Below are positions 17,999 to 27,608 of a stretch of 39,358 nt of DNA, piece by piece (positions within the stretch are counted from its first letter, which is position 1; each line of letters begins with the position of its first letter). The notes under the pieces were generated by a model. The model was not told where the DNA came from. It saw only the letters and a list, made by a program, of their open reading frames with translations, and did not search any database. Source of the DNA: an uncultured Alphaproteobacteria bacterium (GTDB lineage Bacteria; Pseudomonadota; Alphaproteobacteria; Rhodobacterales; Rhodobacteraceae). The stretch spans positions 1-39,358 of the forward strand of contig CACDWF010000016.1 of the NCBI GenBank assembly GCA_902556405.1, read 5' to 3'. The translations under genes were made by a program, and so were the position numbers.

Positions 17999-19198
17999 TT
18001 AAACTAGCTTTTTACAAAATCGTTTTATCCTCTTACATCCAATTCGTAAATCTTTTTCACTTAAGGCATAACTTATTCTTATACTATCTTTGCTTCCAAA
18101 GCTTGAGCCTGGTACCACCGCAACATATTCAGTGGACAATAGATGGAGGCAAAAGCTTGTATCGTCGACTATTATGTCTCTACCGTTTAACCGTTTGCCC
18201 AGAAATCTTTTTATTGAAGGAAAGATGTAAAATGCACCTTGGCTAAAATTAGAGCCAAAACTCTGAAAATCTGAAAAAGCTGAAGTAACAACGGCTTTTC
18301 TTTTTATGAGCGAGCTTTTGATTTCTTCAAAATAACTATTATCTAATCGCAAAGCTTCAATTGCTGCTTTTTGAGCAATTGTATTAGGAGCAGAAGTCGA
18401 CTGAGATTGTATTTTTTTCATAGCCTCAATAAGTAATTTAGGGCCAGCGCCGTATCCTAACCTCCACCCTGTCATGCAGTAACCTTTAGAAAATCCATTA
18501 ACTATAAGTGATCTTTCCTTGAGTCTCTTATCAAGATTTATTATGTTTATGCTCTTCTTCGATGAAAAGTTTAGTTTTTCGTAAATATCGTCTGAAAGAA
18601 TCCAAATCTCAGGGTATTTCCTTAAAAGTTCGGTTAAATTTTTTAAAGTCTCAAAAGAGTACACAGCACCTGTCGGATTGTTTGGTGAGTTTAAGATTAG
18701 CCACTTAGTTTTTGATGTAATGAGCTTTTCCAATTTCTTTGTGTTTATTGAAAATCCTTCTTCTCTTTTTGAATGTAGAACTTTTGGTTTTCCCCCGCAT
18801 AATTTAATAATCTCTGGATATGACACCCAATATGGGGAAACAATAATAACCTCATCGCCTCTATTTATAGTACTTTGCAGCGCATTATAAATTACCTGCT
18901 TACCCCCATTAGAGACAATTATTTCATCAGATTTATAATCAACCGCTAGATCTTTTTTGAGTTTATCACTTAAAAGCTGTCTTAATTCATTAAGACCTGC
19001 AACTTGTGTATAAAGGGTTTCTCCTTTATTTATAACTCTGCAAGCTTTTCTTCTTACCGTTGAAGCAGGTCTGAACGAAAGCTCACCAGAGGCCATATTG
19101 ATTACTTTGTGCCCTTTTTCTTTCAGAGACAACGCCAAATCAGCTACCTCAGCTGTTTTTGAGATGCTGATTTCTTCCATATTTCTTGAAAAACGCAT
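17999..19198 (-). CDS. Class I/II pyridoxal-phosphate aminotransferase (aspartate aminotransferase-like)
   Basis: This 399-residue fold-type I aminotransferase probably belongs to the Ib subgroup of aspartate (or aspartate/prephenate) aminotransferases. NNPTG is at 173-177, the cofactor-binding Asp is in ILSDDIYE (about 203), and the Schiff-base Lys is at 238 in NGFSKGYCMTGWRLGYG. A C-terminal Arg in DSIRISYALS would bind the substrate carboxylate. The substrate is inferred from the family only. It is divergent from sdhE across about 60 bases and separated from serS by 62 bases, so it may be transcribed independently. Confidence 0.87.
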   Translation of the reverse strand: MRFSRNMEEISISKTAEVADLALSLKEKGHKVINMASGELSFRPASTVRRKACRVINKGETLYTQVAGLNELRQLLSDKLKKDLAVDYKSDEIIVSNGGKQVIYNALQSTINRGDEVIIVSPYWVSYPEIIKLCGGKPKVLHSKREEGFSINTKKLEKLITSKTKWLILNSPNNPTGAVYSFETLKNLTELLRKYPEIWILSDDIYEKLNFSSKKSINIINLDKRLKERSLIVNGFSKGYCMTGWRLGYGAGPKLLIEAMKKIQSQSTSAPNTIAQKAAIEALRLDNSYFEEIKSSLIKRKAVVTSAFSDFQSFGSNFSQGAFYIFPSIKRFLGKRLNGRDIIVDDTSFCLHLLSTEYVAVVPGSSFGSKDSIRISYALSEKDLRIGCKRIKRFCKKLV

Positions 19199-19259
19199 AC
19201 ATTGTAATTAAACTAAAATAATTAATTGTAACAGGTAAAAAATAAGTTATTTCCAAAAT

Positions 19260-19511
19260 ATGAGTATAAGTGTTGTTCGTAAAAAACTGTCGATGAGAAG
19301 TTGGAGAAGAGGGACTAAGGAGTTAGATCTAATTTTGGGCCGGTTCTCAAGTGAAAATCTCATAAATTTTGAGGTGTCCGAGCTTGATTTGTACGAGCAG
19401 TTTTTATCTACTGATGACTATTTAATTTACAACTGGTTATTTGAAAAAGAAGATAGTCCAACAATTTTCAAAAGTCTTGTTAAGCAGATTAAAAAAAGTA
19501 TGGATCAGTAA
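19260..19511 (+). CDS. sdhE: FAD assembly factor SdhE (succinate dehydrogenase assembly factor 2, DUF339)
   Basis: This 83-residue helical protein helps attach FAD covalently to the succinate dehydrogenase flavoprotein subunit. The signature RGxxE appears as RRGTKELDLILGRF. The region LYEQFLSTDDYLIYNWLF is typical of the family's C-terminal helices. Length is normal. It stands alone between the divergent aminotransferase and rodZ, with a 115-base gap after it. Confidence 0.88.
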   Translation: MSISVVRKKLSMRSWRRGTKELDLILGRFSSENLINFEVSELDLYEQFLSTDDYLIYNWLFEKEDSPTIFKSLVKQIKKSMDQ

Positions 19512-19626
19512 CAGTTTTATATTTCTATATTCGGGCTAAAAGTTTTTTGTTGTTTTTTTGGAAAACTTAGGAAATAATTGAAATTGATGGTGAAATTTAA
19601 TTTATCCACAACTTGTTTGGGGGTTA

Positions 19627-21033
19627 ATGACACCACGTAAGCGCGCTGAAAGAATTAATTCATTTTATACCTCGCAGGTGATTATGGCTGATGGAAACTT
19701 TGGATTTAAGGTCAATGGTTTTGACTCATACATTTTACGTCTTGGGGAAGAACTGAGAGGTGAACGAGCAACCTTGGGCAAGTCGCTTATACAGGTTCAA
19801 AAAGACCTCAAAATCAAAGCGGCGTACATTTCCGCAATTGAAAATTGTGATTTAGATGCATTTCCAAATAAAGGTTTTGTAGCAGGCTATGTTAGGTCTT
19901 ATGCAAGGTATTTGAACCTCAATCCTGAAGAGGTATATGAAAGATTTTGTACTGAGTCAGGTTTTTCTTCAATCGATGGTTCAAGGAAATTTGAAAGCAC
20001 CGACAAATTTAAAAATAAAGTGCTAAAAGATTACAGCATTGAAACACATCTTGATTGGAAGCCATCTTACGTTGGATTTCAGGGAGATAATAATTCTATA
20101 TTGAGCAGAAGCTATGTGTTTTTTCTACCTTTTTTGTTAGCTATATTTATTGTTTTTGGAATAAGCTTCGGGGCTTGGAAAGTTCTGATTGATATTCAAA
20201 AGCTTAAAATTGTCCCGGCCGATAATTTGCCAATGATAATGAGTGAGATGCACCTAGACCCTTCTGAGATTGTCAATGAAAACAAGATAAATAGTTATAA
20301 GTTGGAAACCAATGATTTGGATAATATTAAATTCGAAGTGTCCGAAAACATTACACTGGCAGCTCCAAAAGTGTTATACAGAGATGGTCCAATAGTGGAC
20401 TTACGGCTAGAGGATATTGGAGTTTTGGGCATAAATTCTACAAAGCTGAATAGGTCACAGCCATACACAAGCGTATCAGTAGGAGTTATGAAAGAGGAGT
20501 TTTTAGTAAAAAATTTTGAGTATGGCGTATTGCCAGAATTTAGTGATTTGGGTTCTATTGTAGGTAAAAAGCTCATCGACGTGGAAATTGGAGTAACTGG
20601 TCCTGCAGAGCAGGCTGTTATAAGTTCTAAAGTCAAACAAGGTATTCCAAGTGTTGACCAATATACTTTAAGCTTTAATGAGAACGACGAGGTAGTTGGT
20701 AAAAGACCTGAAACTACGCTTAATATTTTTGCAGTAAATCCATCTTGGATACGAATTAAAGATGAGGCAAGACAAGTTGTTGTCGAAAAAATTCTTAAGG
20801 CAGGGGAGGTTCTTGAGATAAAAAATAAATGGTTTAATGGAGATTTGAGAGCAGGTAATGCTAAAGATTTATTTTTTTCACTGAATGGTGTTACCTATGG
20901 ACCTGTTTCTGACAAAAGAAAAGTAATTAAGAATTTTAAAATTGATCCCCAAAATATATTCAATTCCTTGAAAATAAATGATTTGGAGGACAGTTACTTA
21001 AATAGTCTCTTGAATAAGAAAAGGTCCTTGTAA
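19627..21033 (+). CDS. rodZ: RodZ-like helix-turn-helix, single-pass membrane protein (DUF4115)
   Basis: RodZ anchors MreB to the membrane and helps keep rod shape. This 468-residue protein has an N-terminal RodZ helix-turn-helix at about 36-105 ([20 protein letters not shown], then [16 protein letters not shown]). One transmembrane helix lies at about 162-186, followed by a long periplasmic region. A C-terminal DUF4115 beta domain starts at about 372 ([20 protein letters not shown]). The ATG at 19627 is used; Met20 is a possible alternative because the first twenty residues are not part of the fold. It precedes ispG, an order I associate with Rhodobacterales. Whether it works with MreB here cannot be seen. 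Confidence 0.85.
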   Translation: MTPRKRAERINSFYTSQVIMADGNFGFKVNGFDSYILRLGEELRGERATLGKSLIQVQKDLKIKAAYISAIENCDLDAFPNKGFVAGYVRSYARYLNLNPEEVYERFCTESGFSSIDGSRKFESTDKFKNKVLKDYSIETHLDWKPSYVGFQGDNNSILSRSYVFFLPFLLAIFIVFGISFGAWKVLIDIQKLKIVPADNLPMIMSEMHLDPSEIVNENKINSYKLETNDLDNIKFEVSENITLAAPKVLYRDGPIVDLRLEDIGVLGINSTKLNRSQPYTSVSVGVMKEEFLVKNFEYGVLPEFSDLGSIVGKKLIDVEIGVTGPAEQAVISSKVKQGIPSVDQYTLSFNENDEVVGKRPETTLNIFAVNPSWIRIKDEARQVVVEKILKAGEVLEIKNKWFNGDLRAGNAKDLFFSLNGVTYGPVSDKRKVIKNFKIDPQNIFNSLKINDLEDSYLNSLLNKKRSL

Positions 21034-21073
21034 TGGCTTTTCCTTTAAGTTTATTACATGTGAGGTGTTAGGA

Positions 21074-22180
21074 GTGTCACTCGATACCATTAGACCATGG
21101 CGCCAGATTTCGAGAAGAAAGTCAAGAGAGATAAGTGTTGGTAACGTGAAAATAGGCGGTGATAATCCTATATCGGTTCAGACTATGACCAACACTATAA
21201 CAGCCGATATAAATAAAACTATTGCCCAAGTTAAAAATTGTGCGGAAGCTGGAGCTGAGATTGTTCGAGTCTCTTGTCCAGATCCTGATAGCACTCTAGC
21301 GCTAAAGGAAATATGTAGGGTTAGCTCTGTTCCAATAGTGGCTGATATTCATTTTCATTATAAAAGAGCTATTGAAGCGGCAGAATCTGGAGCTGCTTGT
21401 TTGCGTATTAATCCTGGGAATATAGGTAACAACGAAAAAATTAGAGAAGTGATTAAAGCTGCGAAAGATTTTGGTTGTTCAATCAGAATAGGAATTAATG
21501 CTGGAAGCATTGAGAAAGATCTTTTGGAAAAATTTAGGGAGCCTTGTCCTGAAGCTTTATTAGAAAGTGCAAAAAGAAATATAGGTATCTTAGAAGACAA
21601 TGATTTTTTTGAATATAAAATATCAGTTAAAGCTTCCGATGTTTTTTTGGCAGTCGCAGCTTATTCAGACCTTGTAACCATCACTGATGCTCCGTTTCAT
21701 ATTGGAATAACAGAGGCTGGGTCACTTTTCTCAGGAACAGTGAAGTCCGCGATAGGTCTCGGCAACTTATTATGGGCAGGATTAGGAGATACTATTAGGG
21801 TTTCGTTGTCAGCAGATCCTGTTGAAGAAGTAAAGGCAGGATATGAAATCCTTAAATCCTTGAACCTTAGGCATCGGGGTGTACAGATTATCTCATGTCC
21901 CTCGTGCGCGAGACAAGGTTTTGATGTAATAAAGACGGTTGGGATCCTTGAGAAAAAGCTAGAGCATATAAAGACCCCTATTTCTCTTTCTATAATAGGT
22001 TGCGTTGTGAATGGCCCAGGCGAAGCATTAATGACAGATATAGGTTTTACCGGAGGAGGCGCGGGAAGCGGAATGGTATACAGGATGGGTAAAACAGACC
22101 ATAAATTAGATAATCATAAGATGATAGATCATATTGTTGACCTTGTTGAAAAACGAGCAAAAGAACTTTCCGAAAAATAG
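21074..22180 (+). CDS. ispG: 4-hydroxy-3-methylbut-2-en-1-yl diphosphate synthase (flavodoxin-dependent)
   Basis: This [4Fe-4S] enzyme of the MEP isoprenoid pathway converts MEcPP to HMBPP. The cluster cysteines are visible in [13 protein letters not shown] and in [12 protein letters not shown]-terminal TIM-barrel motifs include VQTMTNT and [11 protein letters not shown] choose the GTG at 21074, giving 368 residues beginning [14 protein letters not shown] lies eight bases upstream (21062-21065) and relatives begin in the same way. A GTG nine bases earlier would overlap that ribosome binding site. It belongs to a run with rodZ, prfA and prmC. Confidence 0.95.
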   Translation: MSLDTIRPWRQISRRKSREISVGNVKIGGDNPISVQTMTNTITADINKTIAQVKNCAEAGAEIVRVSCPDPDSTLALKEICRVSSVPIVADIHFHYKRAIEAAESGAACLRINPGNIGNNEKIREVIKAAKDFGCSIRIGINAGSIEKDLLEKFREPCPEALLESAKRNIGILEDNDFFEYKISVKASDVFLAVAAYSDLVTITDAPFHIGITEAGSLFSGTVKSAIGLGNLLWAGLGDTIRVSLSADPVEEVKAGYEILKSLNLRHRGVQIISCPSCARQGFDVIKTVGILEKKLEHIKTPISLSIIGCVVNGPGEALMTDIGFTGGGAGSGMVYRMGKTDHKLDNHKMIDHIVDLVEKRAKELSEK

Positions 22181-22189
22181 TATTCTCTT

Positions 22190-23254
22190 ATGTTTGAAGA
22201 AAAACTTAAGAAAATTATTGACCGTTTTGAATTTTTAGAAAAAGAAATGCAAGGTCAATTAGATAGAAATAAATTAGAAGAGTACTCTAAGGAGTATTCA
22301 GATTTGAAAGATGTAAGAGAGGTAATTGCTAAGTTTTTTTCAATAGTCGAAGAGATAGAAGAAACTTCGATGTTATTGAAAGATAAAGAGTTTGCGGGTT
22401 TGGCAGAAAATGAGCTATTGGCATTGAAATCGAAAAAAGAGTCTATCGAACAGGATCTTAAGCTATTGCTGATACCTAAAGATATCAATGATGAAAGATC
22501 GGTGATTATTGAGATTAGAGCAGGAACCGGAGGAGATGAGGCGTCCTTGTTCGCACTAGATTTATATAAAATGTATCAGCGGTTTGCAGAGAAAAACAAG
22601 TGTAAGGTAGATGTAATTGAAGAAACAACTACTGATTTAGGAGGTTTGAAAGAAGTTGTTTTTCATTTGAAGGGAGATAAAATATTTTCTAAATTGAAAT
22701 TTGAGAGTGGTGTCCATAGGGTTCAAAGAGTTCCTTTGACTGAAAGTAGTGGAAGAATTCATACCTCTGCCGCCACAGTTGCGGTGTTACCGGAAGCTAA
22801 AGAAATAGATATAGAAATTTTGCCAAATGAAATACGTATTGACACAATGCGTGCATCTGGAGCAGGAGGGCAACATGTTAATACAACGGACTCTGCCGTT
22901 CGCATTACCCATTTGCCTTCAGGAATAGTAGTTACAAGTTCTGAAAAATCTCAGCATCAAAACAGAGCACGAGCCATGGAAGTTTTAAGAACAAGGTTGT
23001 ATGATTTAAATACAAAAAATCAGTCAAAAGCAATTGCCTCGCAAAGAAAATCTCAGATTGGCTCAGGAGATAGATCGGAGAGGATAAGAACTTATAATTT
23101 CCCTCAAGGGCGAGTTACGGACCATAGAATTAATCTTACGTTATATAAATTAGAAGAAGTGCTAAATGGAAACCTCGAAGAAATCATAAATGGTTTGATT
23201 TCTGCTGAAAGACTAGAAGCAATGACTGCTTTTGAAACAGATGATGAAAAGTAA
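22190..23254 (+). CDS. prfA: Peptide chain release factor 1
   Basis: RF1 ends translation at UAA and UAG. The 354-residue protein has the catalytic GGQ at 226-228 within [17 protein letters not shown], intact and ready for methylation by PrmC. The anticodon-like tripeptide at 182-184 is P-L-T (context [18 protein letters not shown]), where most RF1 proteins have PAT or PVT, so position two carries a leucine. The RF1-type sequence around it, rather than SPF, excludes RF2. Its 3' end overlaps prmC. Confidence 0.96.
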   Translation: MFEEKLKKIIDRFEFLEKEMQGQLDRNKLEEYSKEYSDLKDVREVIAKFFSIVEEIEETSMLLKDKEFAGLAENELLALKSKKESIEQDLKLLLIPKDINDERSVIIEIRAGTGGDEASLFALDLYKMYQRFAEKNKCKVDVIEETTTDLGGLKEVVFHLKGDKIFSKLKFESGVHRVQRVPLTESSGRIHTSAATVAVLPEAKEIDIEILPNEIRIDTMRASGAGGQHVNTTDSAVRITHLPSGIVVTSSEKSQHQNRARAMEVLRTRLYDLNTKNQSKAIASQRKSQIGSGDRSERIRTYNFPQGRVTDHRINLTLYKLEEVLNGNLEEIINGLISAERLEAMTAFETDDEK

Positions 23255-24080
23255 ACAAAGTCTTTTTCTTGCTCAAAAAAAAATACTAAAAGATGCGGGA
23301 TGTGAGGATTATAACAAGTCGACAAAATTATTATTTTCAACCGCATTTAAAATACCCTTGGCTCAGAGTTATGAGTATCATACATACGTTGGGTCAAATA
23401 AAAACTCTAGACTTTTCATGGATTTGGTGAGCCGTAGAGCAGTAGGTGAGCCAATATCCCATATAGTCAATTCGAAAGCGTTTTGGAAGAATGATTTCTA
23501 TATTGACGAAACTGTGTTGGATCCAAGACCTGAAAGTGAATTGATTATAGATATTACTAAAGATCTTCTATTTGATGGTATGAGAGTACTCGATTTAGGG
23601 TGTGGAAGTGGCTGCATTGGAATATCACTTTACAAAGAAAACCCAAACATCAGTCTTTTCCTAGCAGATTATTCAAAACAAGCATTAAGAATTTCAAAGA
23701 AGAATGCTGCAGAGCTAAAGACTGAGTGTGAATTAATACATTCATTCTTATTCGCAAACATTTCTGGAAAATTTGATCTAATTGTTACTAATCTTCCATA
23801 TATCTCCAAAGGAGACTTTTTTTTCTTACAAAAAGAAATTATTCTTTATGAACCTCATGAAGCACTTTATGGAGGGGTATCTGGATTAGATGCCATCAAA
23901 CTATTTTTAAGTGCTGTGGGTAGATATTTGAATGAAAATGGAGTATTTGTAATAGAATTCGGGAAGGGGCAAGACCTCTTATTAAAAAAGGAGTTACTAA
24001 AAGTTAATTTTGGTAATTTCGAATTTTACCAAGATTTTAATAAAGTAAAACGTCTTGTGTGTGTTAAAAAAGACACATAA
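23241..24080 (+). CDS. prmC: Release factor glutamine methyltransferase
   Basis: PrmC methylates the glutamine of the GGQ motif in release factors. From the ATG at 23241 the protein is 279 residues. An upstream TTG at 23232 or the next ATG at 23244 are possible alternatives. An N-terminal helical domain is followed by a Rossmann methyltransferase domain with motif [16 protein letters not shown]. The catalytic motif, normally NPPY in this family, reads NLPY ([13 protein letters not shown]). The overlap with prfA by 14 bases is typical of the coupled pair. The substitution keeps the Asn, second Pro and Tyr, so activity is likely but not certain. Confidence 0.9.
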   Translation: MMKSKQSLFLAQKKILKDAGCEDYNKSTKLLFSTAFKIPLAQSYEYHTYVGSNKNSRLFMDLVSRRAVGEPISHIVNSKAFWKNDFYIDETVLDPRPESELIIDITKDLLFDGMRVLDLGCGSGCIGISLYKENPNISLFLADYSKQALRISKKNAAELKTECELIHSFLFANISGKFDLIVTNLPYISKGDFFFLQKEIILYEPHEALYGGVSGLDAIKLFLSAVGRYLNENGVFVIEFGKGQDLLLKKELLKVNFGNFEFYQDFNKVKRLVCVKKDT

Positions 24081-24213
24081 GGCTTTTATTGGAGAAAATA
24101 GTCACTAAGTGTCTGTACATGGTTGTTTTAATTTTTAAATAGTTTATATTTGAGTCATAGATAGAACTAAAAAAAGTTCGTCCCTTAAATATCATTAGAA
24201 AATATAGTTGAAA
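24081..24213 (+). other. Intergenic gap between prmC and the DUF4167 gene
   Basis: This AT-rich stretch of about 130 bases has no supported gene. It contains a short inverted repeat, GAACT and AGTTC around a run of A near 24165-24180, with a five-base-pair stem and no following T-run. I would not call it a terminator. A promoter for the DUF4167 gene may lie here but no convincing -35/-10 pair is seen. Confidence 0.4.
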
Positions 24214-24630
24214 ATGAGATCGTCAGGAAAATCACGTAATAAAAATAGGAATAATGGTCGTAGACCAAACCCCGGCAATGTTATAAACAGAGTTTTTGAT
24301 AGTGCGGGCCCTGAAGGTAAAGTTAGGGGCACTCCGCAGCAAATTATTGAAAAATACCAGTCGCTTGCTCATGACTCACAGCTATCAGGTGATAGAGTTT
24401 CGGCAGAAAACTTTCAACAACACTCTGAACATTATGCAAGACTTCTTTTAGAGGCCCAGAAAGAGATAGCTGAGAAAGCAGCAGCGCAGGAAAGTGCTGC
24501 TGAAGAGAGCGGCTCTAATAAAGAAAAGACACAAAATGATAATTATGAAACCAAAGTTTTGTCTGATGTACCTTCTTTAAAAGAACAAAAAGCAAAAATC
24601 TCCTTAGAGCAAAATATTGATAGAGCATAA
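24214..24630 (+). CDS. DUF4167 domain protein
   Basis: A small, very basic protein of unknown function found in alphaproteobacteria. From the ATG at 24214 it is 138 residues, beginning MRSSGKSRNKNRNNGRRPNP as relatives do. An upstream TTG adding two residues is unnecessary. The core block NRVFDSAGPEGKVRGTPQQI, followed by IEKYQSLAHDSQLSGDRVSA and ENFQQHSEHYARLL, identifies the family. The Arg/Asn/Lys-rich N-terminus suggests nucleic-acid binding, an inference only. The tail is acidic and low in complexity. Its position after prfA-prmC is conserved. Confidence 0.88.
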   Translation: MRSSGKSRNKNRNNGRRPNPGNVINRVFDSAGPEGKVRGTPQQIIEKYQSLAHDSQLSGDRVSAENFQQHSEHYARLLLEAQKEIAEKAAAQESAAEESGSNKEKTQNDNYETKVLSDVPSLKEQKAKISLEQNIDRA

Positions 24631-24643
24631 GAAAAACACAGGT

Positions 24644-25447
24644 TTAAGCATTTAATCTATCTATTTCTTTGGTTAGATTACAAAACTGCTGAAGGTTTAT
24701 GTTTTCAGGTCTACTATTTTCAGGAATGTTACATTTTTTCAGTATGTTGGAAATATCTTTATAACTGTTTTTAAGAGTATTTTTGATCATTTTTCTACGA
24801 CACTGGAAACTTTTTTTTATGATGTCTTGGAATAAAACATCATTATAGTCGTCATAGTTATTAAAATTGCTCTGAAACTTAACAAGAGCACTTTCAACTT
24901 TCGGTATCGGAAAAAATGAGGTTTTTGGGATTTGAAATTCTAAAGAGGGATTAGAATAAAACTGTGAGAATAGAGACAGACGTCCATATTGCTTTGTATT
25001 TGGTGCTGCGACAATGCGGTTTGCAACTTCTAATTGAAACATCAGCAATAGTTTTTCCCAATTTTTTTTTCTGTCAGAAGGCACCAATAATTTTGCAAGA
25101 ATTTTAGTGGAAATATTATAAGGTAAATTACCAAAAATTACCGGAGGTTCTGAGAAATAACTATAAATGTCAGTATGTAAAACATCATCAGAAATAAGAA
25201 GTGTTTCAACATTTTTACTTTTCAAAATCTCTTTTAGGGTCTTGATATAGTCTTTATCTATCTCAATTACTAAAAGCTTTTTAGGCTTTGCTTCCAAAAG
25301 GTATTCAGTCAAATTACCAGAGCCTCCTCCAATTTCTACAATACATTTATTTTCTAGTTGACCAGCTGATGAAATTATTCTTTCTATTATTGGTCTATCA
25401 GTCAAAAAATTTTGACCAAATTTCTTTTTAGGTGCTATTTCATGCAT
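24644..25447 (-). CDS. rsmA: 16S rRNA (adenine(1518)-N(6)/adenine(1519)-N(6))-dimethyltransferase
   Basis: RsmA (KsgA) dimethylates two adjacent adenines in helix 45 of 16S rRNA late in small-subunit assembly. The 267-residue protein starts MHEIAPKKKFGQNFLTD, with the substrate-binding FGQNFL. It has SAM motif I VEIGGGSGNLTEYLL and the catalytic NLPY motif in IFGNLPYNIS. It is the last gene of the minus-strand lptG-lptD-surA-pdxA-rsmA unit, five bases after pdxA, and converges with the DUF4167 gene. Confidence 0.96.
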   Translation of the reverse strand: MHEIAPKKKFGQNFLTDRPIIERIISSAGQLENKCIVEIGGGSGNLTEYLLEAKPKKLLVIEIDKDYIKTLKEILKSKNVETLLISDDVLHTDIYSYFSEPPVIFGNLPYNISTKILAKLLVPSDRKKNWEKLLLMFQLEVANRIVAAPNTKQYGRLSLFSQFYSNPSLEFQIPKTSFFPIPKVESALVKFQSNFNNYDDYNDVLFQDIIKKSFQCRRKMIKNTLKNSYKDISNILKKCNIPENSRPENINLQQFCNLTKEIDRLNA

Positions 25448-25452
25448 TATAA

Positions 25453-26460
25453 CTAATGCTCATTCGTTGATCTATTTTGGGTAGACATCATCTGACCTGC
25501 AAATAAAATCGCTCTGTAGAAAGAATTACAATTTGCTGCAAAATCTTTCGCAATGTTAATACCGGTACCGTGCCCAGGACTTGTTCTTATAATTGGTAGA
25601 CCTAATGTCACATTGATAGTTTCAAAAAAAGAAAGTAATTTTAAAGGAATAAGTGCCTGATCATGATACATAGCTAGGGTCACATCATAGTTCCTATAGT
25701 CTTTAGATCCAAAAAATCCATCTGCAGGGAAAGGGCCATCCACGACGCAGTCTTTAGTTTTTTGGAATTTTAATATAGCAGGCAGTATGTCTGATATTTC
25801 CTCATTGCCAATTTGACCGTCTTCTCCAGCATGTGGATTAAAACCTAAAACCGCTATCTTTGGTTTTGAATAGAAGTACTTTTTTACCTCTGAAATTATA
25901 AGATCGATTTTTTTTTCAATATTTGCCTCTTTGATTTTTATTGATACTTTATCCAAAGGCTCATGAATCGTAAGGGGAATTATTTTTAAAAAATTGTTAA
26001 GCATCATCATTATCGCAGTGTCTTTTTCGCATCCACAAAGATGCTCAAGATAATCGGTATGGCCAGAAAATTTAAAAGCCTCATCACTTTTTAAAATTGA
26101 TTTATTTATCGGGCCAGTCACCATCGCACCAACTTCCTTTTTTAAACAAAGTTCTGTCGCTATTCGTATTGATTCAATTACCGAGAAAGAGTTTTTTTGA
26201 TCAAATTTACCTGCAGAAAAATCTGCACCAAACTTCAAATGTAGAACATTGAGATGGTCTTTGAAATTTTCTACCTCATCAACATAATTTATTCTTTGGA
26301 CTGGTACGTCATACATTTCTGCTATGTGTTTGATCTTTGAAAAATCACTTATGGCAACTAAATTTTGTGCTTCTTTCGCCTTTTTAAAGCTTTTTATAAG
26401 TACCTCCGGTCCAACCCCTGCTGGATCCCCCATTGTCAAGATTATAGTTTTTTTGGTCAC
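25453..26460 (-). CDS. pdxA: 4-hydroxythreonine-4-phosphate dehydrogenase
   Basis: PdxA is an NAD-dependent enzyme of the DXP-dependent pyridoxal phosphate pathway. The 335-residue protein begins MTKKTIILTMGDPAGVGPEV. Metal-binding histidines are visible in FSGHTDYLEHL and in MYHDQALIPLK, and the C-terminal HGTGINIA is typical. The start is GTG overlapping the surA stop as GTGA, indicating coupled translation. The surA-pdxA-rsmA order is shared widely across proteobacteria. Confidence 0.96.
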   Translation of the reverse strand: MTKKTIILTMGDPAGVGPEVLIKSFKKAKEAQNLVAISDFSKIKHIAEMYDVPVQRINYVDEVENFKDHLNVLHLKFGADFSAGKFDQKNSFSVIESIRIATELCLKKEVGAMVTGPINKSILKSDEAFKFSGHTDYLEHLCGCEKDTAIMMMLNNFLKIIPLTIHEPLDKVSIKIKEANIEKKIDLIISEVKKYFYSKPKIAVLGFNPHAGEDGQIGNEEISDILPAILKFQKTKDCVVDGPFPADGFFGSKDYRNYDVTLAMYHDQALIPLKLLSFFETINVTLGLPIIRTSPGHGTGINIAKDFAANCNSFYRAILFAGQMMSTQNRSTNEH

Positions 26461-27608
26461 TTCTTAACTATGGTAGTATTTCTTCTTAATTCAAGCATCA
26501 ATGCATTGCTAAGCCTAAGAGCTTCTTCATTTTTCTTAACGTTCTCATAGCTTAACCCTCCGTTTTTTCGCTCTTTCATTGAGCTCTCGCAGAGCGTAAT
26601 TAAACGTTCTAATCCTCTATTATCTGAATACTTGTAGCTCTCCCCGGGCATTAACTTTCTAAGTATGCCTCTAATATTTTTTTCTACTTTAGATAGCAAA
26701 ACAGGTCCCCTAATTTCTTTTTCTTCTGAACATGCATTAAGATTGTCTGCAGAAGCGTTTGAAATGGCGAAGGTCACAGATAATTCTGGTATTTTAGCAG
26801 TTTTATATGCTCGGGTACGATTCAATTTCAATAAAATTAAGCCTCCATCAATTTCGAAGGGTTTCGATATTTCATTTTTTTTTAATTGGTCCAAAATGTC
26901 TCTGAAGTGTTTAGGTAGCCTACTTTTTTTAATGGGTCCAACTTTTCCTTTATTTAACTTTGACTCCGCAGAAGAAAATTTTTCGACAGCTTTTTCAAAG
27001 TCAGCACCAGCCTTTAACTCTATTTCTAACCTTTTTGCTATAAGATTTGCGTTTTGGAGACCCCACCGGTCTAAAGAAATAAAAATTTCAGAGAACTCGT
27101 ACTCTTTCTCGATTCTCTCTGGGGTTGGGATTAAAGGTATTGTGTCTTGAATTGAAAGGTTATTAATCTTATAGCCAAATCTACTATCAAGCACTTTTTT
27201 CCATCTAATATTCATTTTTACAAAATTATAAAACGTTTCTATCGTAATTCCTTTTGAACTTAGGAGAGATTTGAACTCCCCCATGTTAATTTTGTTTGAT
27301 TTAAGAAAGTTATTAAGTTGCACCTGCAGTTCGACATCAGAAGCAACTATTTTTAATCTATTAGCGTAAATTTCCTTGATTTTTTCATTTACAACAATTT
27401 TTTCAACTTTAGATCTGCCAAGATTTGAATTAGAAAGCAAATTATGTAATTTTCTAGCTTGCTCGATGTCATAGTTGCTTATGATCTGATCATCTACTTG
27501 GTATACAACCCTAAATTCAGACTTGCATAAAGCAGAGAAAGGCATCAGAAGTATTAATAATAAAGCAATGTACGCTTTTGTTCCCATATACCCCGTAAAC
27601 ACATTCAT
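26457..27608 (-). CDS. surA: Periplasmic peptidyl-prolyl isomerase/chaperone SurA-like
   Basis: SurA escorts outer-membrane proteins, including LptD, through the periplasm. I place the start at the ATG ending at 27608, which overlaps the lptD stop as ATGA; a longer frame adds only four residues. The protein is then 383 residues. A signal peptide is visible (KAYIALLLILLMPFSALC), then the SurA N-terminal domain (VDDQIISNYDIEQARKL). One parvulin domain spans about residues 185-280 (EIFISLDRWG through GLILLKLNR). Only one parvulin domain is seen, unlike the two in E. coli SurA but usual in alphaproteobacteria. Coupling to lptD fits its client. Confidence 0.9.
   Translation of the reverse strand: MNVFTGYMGTKAYIALLLILLMPFSALCKSEFRVVYQVDDQIISNYDIEQARKLHNLLSNSNLGRSKVEKIVVNEKIKEIYANRLKIVASDVELQVQLNNFLKSNKINMGEFKSLLSSKGITIETFYNFVKMNIRWKKVLDSRFGYKINNLSIQDTIPLIPTPERIEKEYEFSEIFISLDRWGLQNANLIAKRLEIELKAGADFEKAVEKFSSAESKLNKGKVGPIKKSRLPKHFRDILDQLKKNEISKPFEIDGGLILLKLNRTRAYKTAKIPELSVTFAISNASADNLNACSEEKEIRGPVLLSKVEKNIRGILRKLMPGESYKYSDNRGLERLITLCESSMKERKNGGLSYENVKKNEEALRLSNALMLELRRNTTIVKK

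Noticed and set aside
19602-19610. TTATCCACA, a perfect DnaA box, just upstream of rodZ; a second box-like TTATTCACA at 35218-35226.
   Set aside because: Each stands alone. Nine-base sites of this degeneracy are expected once or twice in a window of this size and AT content, and there is no cluster, AT-rich unwinding region or dnaA/dnaN nearby to suggest an origin.
26665-27150. Open frame of 161 codons on the plus strand inside surA.
   Set aside because: Antisense to the SurA parvulin region, with no ribosome binding site or recognisable domain.
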